64,000 nucleotides of DNA from Flavobacteriales bacterium (GCA_026196775.1 JAPHUD010000021.1:1-64000), one strand, 5' to 3'. Counted from the stretch's first letter, positions 52,004 to 61,980 are shown. Translations and numbers: made by a program. Notes: generated from the letters alone by a model not told the origin.

Positions 52004-54844
52004 ATGAATATTGTAGTTAAAACAATTAGCTTTTGTACTTTTATATTTCTTATTAGTAGTAGTTTAGTGGCTCAAGAAAAATTAAGTTCAAAAGAAGAAA
52101 AAAAACTTATTGAGAATGCTGAACTCTATTTTGAAGATGGAGATTTGCAAAATATTCCACAAGCAACAGAATTATTTGAAAAATTAGAAGCCAACAAACC
52201 TGAAGATCCATATTTTAAATTAATGGTAGGGATTTGTTATACCTATTTTAAGCATAAAAAAGAGTTGGCAATACAAAAGTTAGAAGAGGTTCATAAAATG
52301 AACCCTGAATTTAATTTGGTAAACAATTATTTAGGAAGAGCCTATGCTGTTAATCATCAGTTTGACAAAGCAAAAGAATATTTCGAAAAATTTTTAAAAG
52401 CTGACGATATAGATGATGTAACAAAAGCAATGGCAAAGCAAAATATTATTTATTGCGATAATGCTAAAGTTTATGTTAAAGATAGTATTAAAGTTGAGAT
52501 AAAAGACATTGGCTCTCCCATAAATTCAGTGTTTTCTGAATATGTGCCTGTAATTACTCCCGATGAATCTATGTTGATATTTACTTATCGAGGAAATAGG
52601 AGTAAAGGAGGATTGCAAGATGCTACGGGCAAATCAGATCCCTATGGACAGTATTATGAAGATATCATGATTGCTCATAAGTTAGGAAATAATTGGTTAG
52701 AGCCTGAAAGCATTGGTGATAACATTAATACTAGTGGGCATGATGCTTCTGTTGGTCTTTCAGTGGATGGACAGCAGTTATTTATCTATAAACAAACCAA
52801 AAAAGATAATGGAGATATATATGTAAGTAATTTAGAGGGAGAAACTTGGTCGAGACCAATTAAGCTAAAAGGAGAAGTAAATACAGAAGCTTGGGAGGGT
52901 AGTGCTACGCTTACTAGCGATGGTCAAACGCTTTATTTCTCTAGTAGTAGAGAAGGTGGAATGGGGGGGAGAGATTTATATTCTGCTAAATTGCAGCCAG
53001 ATGGCTCTTGGGGAAACATAAAGAATTTAGGAGCAGAAATAAACACAAAGTTTGATGAAGATGCTCCTTTCATTCACCCAGATGGAAGAACTTTATATTT
53101 TAGCTCTAAAGGAGGGTTGAGTATGGGAGGTTATGATATTTTTTATACTTATTTAACAGATGATGGTTGGGAGTCTCCTACAAATGTTGGTTACCCTGTA
53201 AATACTATTGATGATGATAGGTTTTATGTGCTTTCTGCAGATGCTAAAACAGGGTATTATTCATCTTCAGGAAGAACCGAAAATGGCACGCATAATATTT
53301 ATACTGTTTCTCCTGGACACTTTGGTAAAAGACCAATTTTAGCTTTGGTTGTTGGGGTAACAAAAGCTAATGGAGATCCTGTTGAAGCAGACATTACTGT
53401 TACCAATGATAAAACTGGGGAATTAGCAGGAAAATATAAATCAAACTCAAGTACAGGTAAATATATGTTAGCATTAACTCCTGGTAATAAATATAAAATT
53501 GCTATTGAAGTTGAAGGCTATGAAACAAAAATAGATTATTTAGATATTGAAGATTTAGAAACATATGTGCAAGTAGAGCATGATTTTGAATTGTATTCAA
53601 AAGAAGAAGTTGAGGGTGTTTCTGTTACTGATGATGAGGATGAGCTGCAAGGAAAAATTGATAATCAAATCGAAAAATATAAATATGAAAATACAAAAGA
53701 AGGTTACATCGAATCAGCTTTTAAAAAGGTGTTAAATAATAAGGGTAGCGACCAAGTTGAAGGTGTTGAATATTATATAGAACCAACAGATATTGAAAAA
53801 GTTAAAAATGTAAAAGGAGTAGCAGAGCGTTCTATGGTAAAAGGCGGGACAGATGAGGTAGTAATAGGTCCGTTTAAAACGCTTTTAGAAGCAGAATTGT
53901 TTAGAAGCAGGTTATCTCAACAAGATTCAACGATTACTTCTATGAATATAAAAGTAGATGATGATGGTGTGGAAAAATCGCTTTATCAACATTATCCTAA
54001 TGAATTTCATAGAAATGATTACAATGAAGCAATTTCTTTACATGAAAAGATTACTCAAAAAGATAAAGTAGAAGAAGAAATAGCTATGACAGAAGAAGAA
54101 AAGAAAGCTAAAGAATTGACGGAAGATGGTGAAGTAGACCTGAAAAGTGAAGAGTTGGTCAATGCAAGAGAGAAAACCATTACAGGTCTTACGTTTAAAG
54201 TTGAAGTTGGAGCGGTAAAAGATCCTGCAGATTTTAAATTAGGTTATTTAGAGAAATATGGTAACATTACTGCTAAAGTATATCCTGATGGAACTACAAG
54301 ATATACATTTGGGCCATTTGAAACACTGGCAGAAGCAGAAAATTTTAGACAAATGTTGATAGAGAAAGAAAAAGAAGCTGAAGATGCATTTGTAACTGTA
54401 TTTGTTTTCGGACAAAGAAAAACCTTAGAAGAGTATCAAAAAACTACTCCTTGTGGAGAGGGAATGGAGTTTATTGATTTTTCTGACTTTATAGGAAAAG
54501 ATTTGAATGACAAATCAGTATATAATAAACTAATAAAGTTAGCAGGAAATATTTGTGCTGATGGATTGGTGTTTAAGGTTCAGATAGCAGCATATCGTTT
54601 CCCTGATAATTATAAATGGGGTCACTTAAAACAATTCGGTAAGCCTGAAATTAATGATTACCCTGATGGAATTACAAGGTTTACTCAAGGTAACTTTGAT
54701 AAAATTGGTGAAGCAGAAGGTTTGAGACAAAAAATTATTCAAGCAGGACAAAAAGATGCATGGATCACTCCATTTTACAATGGAAAAAGAATGTTGTTAG
54801 AGGAATTAATTGAACAAAATTTTTATCAAAAGAAAATTAATTAA
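52004..54844 (+). CDS. TPR-PD40 protein with three C-terminal SPOR-like modules
   Basis: A 946-residue periplasmic protein: signal peptide (ending LVAQ, residue 24), TPR helices about 30-160, then PD40 (WD40-like) blades about 170-440 (such as LTSDGQTLYFSSSREGGMGGRDLYSAKL). A carboxypeptidase-like beta domain follows (about 445-530). The C-terminal part has one degenerate and two clear SPOR-like modules (about 590-690, 727-815, 853-940), each with a FKVEVGAV/FKVQIAAY strand and a GPFETLAEAENFR helix. The first three domains match PorE-type T9SS proteins, but the OmpA domain is replaced by SPOR modules, which bind denuded peptidoglycan. A PorE-like gene with a normal OmpA end lies 3.9 kb away. 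Confidence 0.85.
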   Translation: MNIVVKTISFCTFIFLISSSLVAQEKLSSKEEKKLIENAELYFEDGDLQNIPQATELFEKLEANKPEDPYFKLMVGICYTYFKHKKELAIQKLEEVHKMNPEFNLVNNYLGRAYAVNHQFDKAKEYFEKFLKADDIDDVTKAMAKQNIIYCDNAKVYVKDSIKVEIKDIGSPINSVFSEYVPVITPDESMLIFTYRGNRSKGGLQDATGKSDPYGQYYEDIMIAHKLGNNWLEPESIGDNINTSGHDASVGLSVDGQQLFIYKQTKKDNGDIYVSNLEGETWSRPIKLKGEVNTEAWEGSATLTSDGQTLYFSSSREGGMGGRDLYSAKLQPDGSWGNIKNLGAEINTKFDEDAPFIHPDGRTLYFSSKGGLSMGGYDIFYTYLTDDGWESPTNVGYPVNTIDDDRFYVLSADAKTGYYSSSGRTENGTHNIYTVSPGHFGKRPILALVVGVTKANGDPVEADITVTNDKTGELAGKYKSNSSTGKYMLALTPGNKYKIAIEVEGYETKIDYLDIEDLETYVQVEHDFELYSKEEVEGVSVTDDEDELQGKIDNQIEKYKYENTKEGYIESAFKKVLNNKGSDQVEGVEYYIEPTDIEKVKNVKGVAERSMVKGGTDEVVIGPFKTLLEAELFRSRLSQQDSTITSMNIKVDDDGVEKSLYQHYPNEFHRNDYNEAISLHEKITQKDKVEEEIAMTEEEKKAKELTEDGEVDLKSEELVNAREKTITGLTFKVEVGAVKDPADFKLGYLEKYGNITAKVYPDGTTRYTFGPFETLAEAENFRQMLIEKEKEAEDAFVTVFVFGQRKTLEEYQKTTPCGEGMEFIDFSDFIGKDLNDKSVYNKLIKLAGNICADGLVFKVQIAAYRFPDNYKWGHLKQFGKPEINDYPDGITRFTQGNFDKIGEAEGLRQKIIQAGQKDAWITPFYNGKRMLLEELIEQNFYQKKIN

Positions 54845-54867
54845 TAATTTCAGTAAAGACCCAAGAG

Positions 54868-54895
54868 AAAGGTCGCCTTCGGGCGGCTTTTTTCT
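54868..54895 (+). terminator. Rho-independent terminator
   Basis: Stem of about ten pairs closed by a TTCG tetraloop (AAAGGTCGCC-TTCG-GGCGGCTTTT, with two G-T pairs) and followed by further T residues. Confidence 0.88.
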
Positions 54896-55015
54896 TTTTG
54901 TTAATAATTTGTTAGACAGTAAAATGTAAACTCATTTTGTGAAAACAAATGGAAATTTGTAATTTCGGAACAAATTTTGAAAGCATATTTAAAATGAATT
55001 TTTAAAAAAATACAT

Positions 55016-56191
55016 ATGAAAAAAATAGTTAGTTTGTTAAGTTTGATAGGAATGGTAGGAATAGGTTTTGCTCAAGAAAACTTAGTTCCAAATCATGATT
55101 TTCAGCAAGTAGAAAAAAAGGTGAAAGAAGAAGGACAGATAAATATGGCTACACCATGGGTTTCACCAACGTTAGCTCCAGCAGATTTATATACTAAAGA
55201 CACTAAAAATGGAAATGTTGGTGCTCCTGAAAATGCTTATGGGGAAGAAAAACCAATGGAAGGAGATAATTATGCTGGTTTTATGGCGTATAGCTATAAA
55301 AATAAAGAGCCAAGAAGTTACTTACAAGTTCAGTTAAAACAAAAATTAGAAGCGGGTAAAAAATACTGTGTAACTATGAATGTTAGTTTGGCTGATTTGT
55401 CAAAGTATGCAACAAGTCATATTGGTATGACAATAACTAAAAATGCAATTTCAGCAAATAACACAGATATTCTAAAAGTAGAAAAACAAATAATAAGTAA
55501 AAAACTTAAAATGTATGAGCAACAATTTTATTGGACTCCAGTTTGTGGTGTTTTTACAGCAGAAGGAGATGAAGAGTTTTTAACCATTGGTAATTTTACT
55601 CCAGATGAGTCATTAAAGCTAGAAAAAGTAAAACGACCAAGAGGTTTTTCAAAACCACAGCTGTATGATGCATATTATTATGTAGATAATATTTCTGTTA
55701 TAGAAACAGATAAGCCAAGAGAGTGTGATTGTGATACTGATCCTGCAATGAAAAATGTTGAAACAGTTAGTAGAAACTTTAGTAGTGATAATGATCCTTC
55801 CGCTAATAAAGTTAAAATTGTAGGAACGCATGGAGATGTAGTTAGTGCTAATACATCTTCAGTTTCGGATAAAATTGAAAATTTGAATGATGTAAATATA
55901 TCATTTTTAGCTAATTCTTATGCAATTGATGAAAGTGTTGAGTATTTAGATAAAATTATTACTTATTTAAAAGCTAATAAAAATGTTAAAATAATAATGA
56001 TTGGACATAATGATGCTTCAGAAAAAGAGGAAAGACTAGATGGTAAAAGATTAGCTGCTGTGTATAAATACTTATTGTCTAAAGGAGTGTCAAAAGAGCG
56101 TATAGAAAGAGAGATGAAGGGAGCTGATGATCCCGCAGATAAGAATGATCCTTTAAAAAATATGAGGGTAGAAATTCAAGAAATTAAATAG
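55016..56191 (+). CDS. OmpA-family protein with N-terminal beta-sandwich region
   Basis: A 391-residue protein with a signal peptide (ending GFAQ, residue 19). Residues about 20-235 form a beta-rich region like a carbohydrate-binding or discoidin-type sandwich (LVPNHDFQQVEK at the start, DAYYYVDNISVIE at the end). After a linker comes an OmpA_C-like peptidoglycan-binding domain (about 280-391) with IIMIGHNDASEKEERLDGKRLAAVYKYLLSKGV and a closing NMRVEIQEI. The diaminopimelate-binding pattern is somewhat shortened compared with classical OmpA. It is flanked by terminators on both sides, so it is monocistronic. Probable role: anchoring an envelope structure to peptidoglycan. Confidence 0.82.
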   Translation: MKKIVSLLSLIGMVGIGFAQENLVPNHDFQQVEKKVKEEGQINMATPWVSPTLAPADLYTKDTKNGNVGAPENAYGEEKPMEGDNYAGFMAYSYKNKEPRSYLQVQLKQKLEAGKKYCVTMNVSLADLSKYATSHIGMTITKNAISANNTDILKVEKQIISKKLKMYEQQFYWTPVCGVFTAEGDEEFLTIGNFTPDESLKLEKVKRPRGFSKPQLYDAYYYVDNISVIETDKPRECDCDTDPAMKNVETVSRNFSSDNDPSANKVKIVGTHGDVVSANTSSVSDKIENLNDVNISFLANSYAIDESVEYLDKIITYLKANKNVKIIMIGHNDASEKEERLDGKRLAAVYKYLLSKGVSKERIEREMKGADDPADKNDPLKNMRVEIQEIK

Positions 56192-56212
56192 TTCTATAAA
56201 TTAAAGCAATAC

Positions 56213-56250
56213 AAAAAGAGGGTTGAACTGGTTTGACCCTCTTTTTTTTA
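56213..56250 (+). terminator. Rho-independent terminator after the OmpA-like gene
   Basis: Arms AAAAAGAGGGT and ACCCTCTTTTT around a 12-base loop, followed by more T residues. Confidence 0.85.
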
Positions 56251-56324
56251 GGATATATTGCTCTTTATAATGTAAATTATTTTTTTTAGTGTAAAAATTT
56301 AGGGGGTGTTGATAAAAAAACATA

Positions 56325-56364
56325 CTAAAAAAGTAATTATGGGTCTAAAAAAGTAATACTTTTG
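56325..56364 (+). promoter_or_regulatory. Direct repeat and -7 box upstream of glutamine synthetase III
   Basis: CTAAAAAAGTAAT occurs at 56325-56337 and again at 56345-56357, a spacing of 20 bases (two helical turns). The second copy runs straight into the -7 box TACTTTTG (56357-56364). The arrangement suggests a regulator site at the promoter, but no regulator is identified. Confidence 0.5.
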
Positions 56365-56391
56365 TCGGTATAATCTAAAAAAATAAAAAAA

Positions 56392-58572
56392 ATGCTTCGA
56401 TTTAATGCTTTAAATGATGTTTTGAAAAGAACTCCAAAACATGTTGAATATCCAGCGGATAAAATTTCAGAATTTTATGCTACTAATGTGTTTACTCAGG
56501 AAAAAATGAGAGAATTTCTTCCTAAAGAAGCCTATGATAGTGTTATGGCGTCAATTAATGAAGGCACAAGGATTGAAAGAGCTATAGCAAATCAAGTAGC
56601 TTCTTCTATGAAAGATTGGGCATTAACAAAAAAAGTAACACATTATACTCATTGGTTTCAACCATTAACAGGAGCCACAGCAGAAAAGCATGATTCATTT
56701 TTTACGCCTATTAGTGGAGGGAGAGCAATAGAGCGATTTGATGGAGATAATCTTATTCAACAAGAGCCAGATGCATCTAGTTTTCCTAATGGAGGAATAA
56801 GAAATACATTTGAGGCTAGAGGCTATACGGCTTGGGATCCAACATCTCCAGCTTTTATTATAGGTAGAACCTTGTGTATTCCAACGGTATTTATTGCATA
56901 CACAGGAGAAGCGTTAGATTATAAAATGCCTTTGTTAAAAGCTTTGCATGCGGTAGATAAAGCAGCAACAGCTGTTTGTCAGTATTTCGATAAAGATGTA
57001 AATAAAATTAATGCAAGTTTAGGTTGGGAGCAAGAGTACTTTTTAATAGATTCTTCTTTATTTAATGCTCGTCCAGATATTATGATGGCTGGACGAGCTT
57101 TGGTAGGACATAATCCTGCTAAAGGACAACAGTTGGATGATCATTATTTTGGGTCAATTAGTGAGCGTGTTGTAGCATTTATGAAAGAATTTGAGATAGA
57201 GTCTTTAAAATTAGGAATCCCTGTAACAACGAGACATAATGAGGTTGCACCAAATCAATTTGAGTGTGCTCCAATGTTTGAAGAAACCAACTTAGCAAAC
57301 GATCATAATTTGTTGTTGATGGATATAATGGAGAAAATTGCAAGAAAGCACGATTTCAGAATTTTATTTCACGAAAAACCATTTAAATCTGTAAATGGTT
57401 CAGGAAAACATAATAACTGGTCGTTAAGTACCAATACTGGTGTTAACTTACTCTCTCCAGGAAAAAATCCTAAAACTAATTTAAGGTTTTTGACTTTTTT
57501 CGTGAATACTATTAAAGCAATTTATGATAATGCAGACATCTTAAGGGCGAGTATAGCTACCGCGGGTAATGATCATAGATTAGGGGCAAACGAAGCACCC
57601 CCGGCAATTATGTCTGTATTTATTGGTTCTCAATTAACACAAATGTTAGATAATATTGAGAAAAACGTAAAAGCTGGAAAAATGACTCCAGAAGATAAAA
57701 CTGAATTGAAGTTGAGCATCGGAAAAATTCCTCAAATATTATTAGACAATACAGATAGAAATAGAACTTCTCCATTTGCATTTACAGGGAATAAATTTGA
57801 ATTTAGAGCGGTTGGCTCGTCTGCAAACTGTGCAAGTGCGATGATAGCGCTTAATGCAATTGTTGCCAAACAACTAATAGAGTTTAAAAAATCTGTAGAT
57901 GTTGCAATTAATAAAGGAGTGAAAAAAGATGAGGCCATTATTAAGGAGTTACAACGATTAATTAAAGAGTCTAAAGCAATTCGTTTTGAAGGTAATGGCT
58001 ATGGTGATGAGTGGGTTAAAGAAGCCGAAAAAAGAGGTTTGTCTAATCTTAAAGACACACCAAGAGCCATAAAAACTATGGTGGATAAAAATACTAAAAA
58101 ACTGTTTGCAGAATTAGAAGTGTTTACAGAAAAGGAATTGGATGCAAGGTATGAAATAGAGTTAGAAAATTATATTTTAAAACTTCAAATTGAATCTAGG
58201 GTTTTAGGAGATATAGCTCGCAATCATATTTTACCAACAGCATTTAAGTATCAAAATGTATTGCTGCAAAATATTAAAGGTATGGATGAAGTTTTTGGTA
58301 AGGAAAGTAAGGGAATGACTTCAACACAAAGAGATGTGCTTCAACAATTAGCTTTGCATGTTAATGCCATTAAACAAAAGACAGACGCAATGTTGGAGGA
58401 AAGAAAATTAGCTAATAAAATTGAGCATCCTGAAAAGAAAGCTTTGGCATATTGTGATAAAGTAAAGCCTTATTTTGATGAAATTAAATATCATTCAGAT
58501 AAGTTAGAATTATTGATAGACGATACTATGTGGCCATTACCTAAATTGAGAGAAATGTTGTTTACTAAGTAG
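56392..58572 (+). CDS. glnN: Glutamine synthetase type III
   Basis: A 726-residue GSIII, the large form common in Bacteroidota, which makes glutamine from glutamate, ammonia and ATP. Its length, far above the 470 residues of GSI, and the blocks HWFQPLTGATAEKHDSF, GWEQEYFLID (metal-binding Glu), TTRHNEVAPNQFE, and VNGSGKHNNWSLSTNTG identify it. The C-terminal helical extension is typical of GSIII. It has its own promoter with a duplicated 13-base element, so nitrogen-dependent control is plausible. Confidence 0.96.
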   Translation: MLRFNALNDVLKRTPKHVEYPADKISEFYATNVFTQEKMREFLPKEAYDSVMASINEGTRIERAIANQVASSMKDWALTKKVTHYTHWFQPLTGATAEKHDSFFTPISGGRAIERFDGDNLIQQEPDASSFPNGGIRNTFEARGYTAWDPTSPAFIIGRTLCIPTVFIAYTGEALDYKMPLLKALHAVDKAATAVCQYFDKDVNKINASLGWEQEYFLIDSSLFNARPDIMMAGRALVGHNPAKGQQLDDHYFGSISERVVAFMKEFEIESLKLGIPVTTRHNEVAPNQFECAPMFEETNLANDHNLLLMDIMEKIARKHDFRILFHEKPFKSVNGSGKHNNWSLSTNTGVNLLSPGKNPKTNLRFLTFFVNTIKAIYDNADILRASIATAGNDHRLGANEAPPAIMSVFIGSQLTQMLDNIEKNVKAGKMTPEDKTELKLSIGKIPQILLDNTDRNRTSPFAFTGNKFEFRAVGSSANCASAMIALNAIVAKQLIEFKKSVDVAINKGVKKDEAIIKELQRLIKESKAIRFEGNGYGDEWVKEAEKRGLSNLKDTPRAIKTMVDKNTKKLFAELEVFTEKELDARYEIELENYILKLQIESRVLGDIARNHILPTAFKYQNVLLQNIKGMDEVFGKESKGMTSTQRDVLQQLALHVNAIKQKTDAMLEERKLANKIEHPEKKALAYCDKVKPYFDEIKYHSDKLELLIDDTMWPLPKLREMLFTK

Positions 58573-58643
58573 TTTTTAATTAATTAACTATATTTGTTTT
58601 TAAAAATAATAGATATAAATTACATTAAAAATAAAAAATAATA

Positions 58644-58651
58644 TATTTTTG
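58644..58651 (+). promoter_or_regulatory. Candidate -7 box TATTTTTG for the PorE-like gene
   Basis: TATTTTTG matches TAnnTTTG about 70 bases before the ATG at 58723. Confidence 0.4.
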
Positions 58652-58722
58652 TCCAACATATTTTGATTAATACTAATATATTTTATATTTTAGCGAATTC
58701 AAAGGAAACTAAAACTATCAAC

Positions 58723-60717
58723 ATGAAAAAGATTTTATTTACTCTATTAACTATCGTTTTATGTAGTGCTGCGGCTAGTGCTCAAAAGGATTATAAAAAT
58801 GAGGCTGATGTCGCATTTAGTGGTTATAAGTACTATCAAGCAATTGAAATGTACAAAAAAGCATACACCAAAGAAAGTAAAAATGAGGTTAAAGCAGAGA
58901 TTTTATTTCAAATTGCAGAATGTTACAGATTAAAAGAGGATGGTAAACAAGCAGCTGTATGGTACGAAAAATCTATTAAAGCTAAACATGATAATCCTTT
59001 AGCTTATTTGTATATAGCTAATATTTATAAATCTCAAGGGAGATACGAAGATGCTATAGTTGAATATGAAAAATATAAAGCAGCAGCACCTAACGACAAA
59101 AGAGCTGATGTAGGTATTAAATCTAGTGAAGAAGCTAAAAAATGGATGGATAATCCAACTAGAACTGTAGTGAATCCAATGCCACAGATTAACTCTGAAG
59201 ATTATGATTTTGCTCCAACTTATGCAGATAGAAAAAATGAAGAAATTTATTTTACTTCAACAAGACAAGGTTCAGCAGGTACAGAAGTATCGGCAGTTAC
59301 TGGAATGAATTTTTCTGACATTTACAGCACAAAAAGAGATAAAAACGGAAAGTGGAGTGAGCCTACACCATTAAATGAAACTGTAAACTCACCAGCTAGT
59401 GAGGGAGCTTCTGTTTTAAATGAAAAAAGAAATACAATTTATTTTACAAGATGTGGAGTTGAAAAGAATGGTATTATGGGATGTGGCATTTATTCAGCTA
59501 AAAAAGCAGGTCAAAAATGGGGAGATCCAGAATTAATTCCGATAGGAACAGATACATTTGCTATTGGTCATCCAGCAATTTCTTTAGATGAAAACACCTT
59601 GGTTTTTGCTTCTGATATGCCAGGAGGACAAGGAGGAAGGGATTTGTGGTACATTACTTATGATAAAAAAGCAAAAACTTGGTCTGAACCAACTAATTTA
59701 GGAGGTGAAATCAATACTCAAGGAGATGAAATGTTTCCTTATTTAAAAGATAATGGAGACTTATACTTTTCTTCAACAGGGCATCCAGGGATGGGAGGAT
59801 TAGATATGTTTAAGGCTGAAAATAAAGGTGTTAATCAGTGGGGGAATATTGAGAATTTAAAATACCCTATGAATTCACCATCTCATGATTTTGGGATTAC
59901 TTTTGATGGAGATAAAGAAAGAGGTTTTTTTACTTCAAGTAGAGAAGGCGGAAAGGGTGGCGATGATATTTGGGAATTCTATCTACCACCATTAGTTTTT
60001 GCTATAGAAGGAACTGTAAAGGATTTAGAAACTTCAGAAGTTTTAGCTAACGCAACTATCAAATTGGTAGGTACAGATGGAAGTAGTGCTGAAGTAACTA
60101 CTGATGATGCTGGGTTTTTTACTTTTTCAGAAAATGGTGCTGATAGATATATTAACCCGAATACTTCATATTCTTTAGTAGTAACTAAAAAAGATTATTT
60201 AATTGCGAAAGGTAAAGAGACTACTGTAGGTTTAAATGACTCAAGAACTTTTGTTCACGAGTATTTATTACAGCCTGTTAAAAATACAGTTATTAAACTT
60301 CCTTTAATTGAGTATGAATATAATAAAGCTGATTTAAAGCCTAACTCAAAAGATTCTTTGAATTACTTATATGATATTATGGTTGAAAATCCAAATATTG
60401 TAATTCAATTACGTTCTCATACCGATTTTAGAGGTAGTGCAAAATACAACCAAGCACTTTCTCAAAGAAGAGCTCAGTCTTGTGTAGATTACTTAGTAAA
60501 AGAAAAAGGAATTGATCCTGACAGAATTAAAGCTAAAGGTATGGGTGAAGATGAACCATTAAAAATGGCTGATGGAACCTTGTTAGATGAAAAATACATT
60601 AATGGTTTAAAAACTAACGAAGAGAAAGAAGAAGCGCATCAAAGAAACAGAAGAACTGACTTTAAAGTAATAAGCACAGACTTTGTTCCTAAGAATGCTA
60701 CTCCAAAAGAAAATTAG
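58723..60717 (+). CDS. PorE-like TPR-PD40-OmpA protein
   Basis: A 664-residue protein. The start is ATG at 58723, which gives a normal signal peptide (MKKILFTLLTIVLC...SAQ); an in-frame ATG 20 codons earlier only adds a polar leader. TPR helices (about 25-130) precede PD40 blades (about 145-415, with FAPTYADRKNEEIYFTSTRQ and DLYFSSTGHPGMGGLDMF). A carboxypeptidase-like domain (about 425-515) follows, then OmpA_C (about 530-650) with LRSHTDFRGSAKYNQALSQR. This is the domain order of PorE, a T9SS component proposed to tie the machine to peptidoglycan. The T9SS cargo genes in this window make that role plausible. A terminator follows. Confidence 0.88.
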   Translation: MKKILFTLLTIVLCSAAASAQKDYKNEADVAFSGYKYYQAIEMYKKAYTKESKNEVKAEILFQIAECYRLKEDGKQAAVWYEKSIKAKHDNPLAYLYIANIYKSQGRYEDAIVEYEKYKAAAPNDKRADVGIKSSEEAKKWMDNPTRTVVNPMPQINSEDYDFAPTYADRKNEEIYFTSTRQGSAGTEVSAVTGMNFSDIYSTKRDKNGKWSEPTPLNETVNSPASEGASVLNEKRNTIYFTRCGVEKNGIMGCGIYSAKKAGQKWGDPELIPIGTDTFAIGHPAISLDENTLVFASDMPGGQGGRDLWYITYDKKAKTWSEPTNLGGEINTQGDEMFPYLKDNGDLYFSSTGHPGMGGLDMFKAENKGVNQWGNIENLKYPMNSPSHDFGITFDGDKERGFFTSSREGGKGGDDIWEFYLPPLVFAIEGTVKDLETSEVLANATIKLVGTDGSSAEVTTDDAGFFTFSENGADRYINPNTSYSLVVTKKDYLIAKGKETTVGLNDSRTFVHEYLLQPVKNTVIKLPLIEYEYNKADLKPNSKDSLNYLYDIMVENPNIVIQLRSHTDFRGSAKYNQALSQRRAQSCVDYLVKEKGIDPDRIKAKGMGEDEPLKMADGTLLDEKYINGLKTNEEKEEAHQRNRRTDFKVISTDFVPKNATPKEN

Positions 60718-60734
60718 TTTTACTAAATAAATTT

Positions 60735-60770
60735 AAAAGCATCCTCCCTTAAAAAGGTGGATGCTTTTTT
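60735..60770 (+). terminator. Rho-independent terminator after the PorE-like gene
   Basis: Arms AAAAGCATCCTCC and GGTGGATGCTTTT around an A-rich loop, followed by T residues. An in-frame ATG at 60757 lies inside this hairpin, which argues that purM starts later, at 60790. Confidence 0.88.
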
Positions 60771-60789
60771 TATATCTAATAGTTTGAAA

Positions 60790-61971
60790 ATGATAGAAGA
60801 TAATAAATCAGAAAGGTATATGGAAAGAGGTGTTTCAGCCTCTAAAGAAGATGTGCATAATGCTATTAAAAACATTGATAAAGGACTTTTCCCTAAAGCT
60901 TTTTGTAAAATTGTTGCAGATACACTAACTGGAAGCGAAAATCACTGTGTAGTAATGCATGCAGATGGTGCTGGAACTAAATCTTCTTTAGCTTATGCGT
61001 ATTGGAAAGAAACGGGAGATATTTCTGTTTGGAAAGGAATTGCTCAAGATGCATTAATAATGAATATTGATGATTTACTTTGTGTTGGAGCAGTTGATAA
61101 TATATTACTGTCATCTACCATAGGTAGAAATAAAAATTTAATTCCAGGAGAAGTGCTTTCTGAAATTATTAATGGAACTGAAGAGTTGTTGAAAGATTTA
61201 AGAATTAATGGAATAGGAATTTATTCTACGGGTGGAGAAACGGCTGATGTTGGAGATTTGGTAAGAACTATTATAGTTGACTCTACAGTAGTTTGTAGAA
61301 TGAAAAAAGAAGATGTTATTGATAATGCGAATATTCAAGTTGGAGATGTAATTGTTGGGCTAGCTTCTTTCGGACAAGCAACTTATGAAAAAGAATATAA
61401 CGGAGGTATGGGAAGTAATGGTTTAACTTCAGCCAGACATGATGTTTTTAATAAGTCTGTTGCAGAAAAATACCCAGAAACCTATGATGATAAAGTGCCT
61501 GAAAATTTGGTTTATTCTGGTTTGAAAAAACTAACAGATAAAGTAGAAGGTGTTGATATTGATGCAGGAAAATTAGTGCTTTCTCCAACTAGAACGTATG
61601 CTCCTATTATTAAAAAAGTGCTAGAAAAACACAGAAAACAAATTCATGGAATGGTGCATTGTAGTGGAGGTGCACAAACTAAAATTTTACATTTTGTAGA
61701 TGATTTACATATAGTGAAAGATAATTTGTTTGAAACACCACCATTATTTAAATTAATTAAAGAACAATCAGGAACTAGTTGGGAAGAAATGTTTAAAGTT
61801 TTTAATATGGGACACAGAATGGAGTTGTATGTTCCGCAAACAATAGCTAATGAAATTATTGGTATATCTCAATCATTTAATGTTGATGCCCAAGTTATTG
61901 GGAAAGTAGTTGAAAAAGGAGAGAAAAAACTGACCATAAAGAGTGTTTATGGAGAATTTGTTTATCATTAA
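60790..61971 (+). CDS. purM: Phosphoribosylformylglycinamidine cyclo-ligase (AIR synthase)
   Basis: A 393-residue ATP-dependent enzyme that closes the imidazole ring in purine synthesis. The start chosen is ATG at 60790 (MIEDNKSERYMERGVSASKED); the earlier ATG is inside a terminator. Features: MHADGAGTKSSLAYAYW (ATP/phosphate loop), MNIDDLLCVGA, GIGIYSTGGETADVGDLV, a metal- and nucleotide-binding region, and the C-terminal HCSGGAQTKIL...FNMGHRMELY. It is longer than E. coli PurM (345 residues), as usual in Bacteroidota. The prfA gene follows after nine bases. Confidence 0.93.
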   Translation: MIEDNKSERYMERGVSASKEDVHNAIKNIDKGLFPKAFCKIVADTLTGSENHCVVMHADGAGTKSSLAYAYWKETGDISVWKGIAQDALIMNIDDLLCVGAVDNILLSSTIGRNKNLIPGEVLSEIINGTEELLKDLRINGIGIYSTGGETADVGDLVRTIIVDSTVVCRMKKEDVIDNANIQVGDVIVGLASFGQATYEKEYNGGMGSNGLTSARHDVFNKSVAEKYPETYDDKVPENLVYSGLKKLTDKVEGVDIDAGKLVLSPTRTYAPIIKKVLEKHRKQIHGMVHCSGGAQTKILHFVDDLHIVKDNLFETPPLFKLIKEQSGTSWEEMFKVFNMGHRMELYVPQTIANEIIGISQSFNVDAQVIGKVVEKGEKKLTIKSVYGEFVYH

Positions 61972-61980
61972 ATTGTAGAA

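Noticed and set aside
60757-60789. Upstream ATG for purM
   Set aside because: The codon is inside the terminator hairpin of the preceding gene; the ATG at 60790 gives the normal family N terminus.
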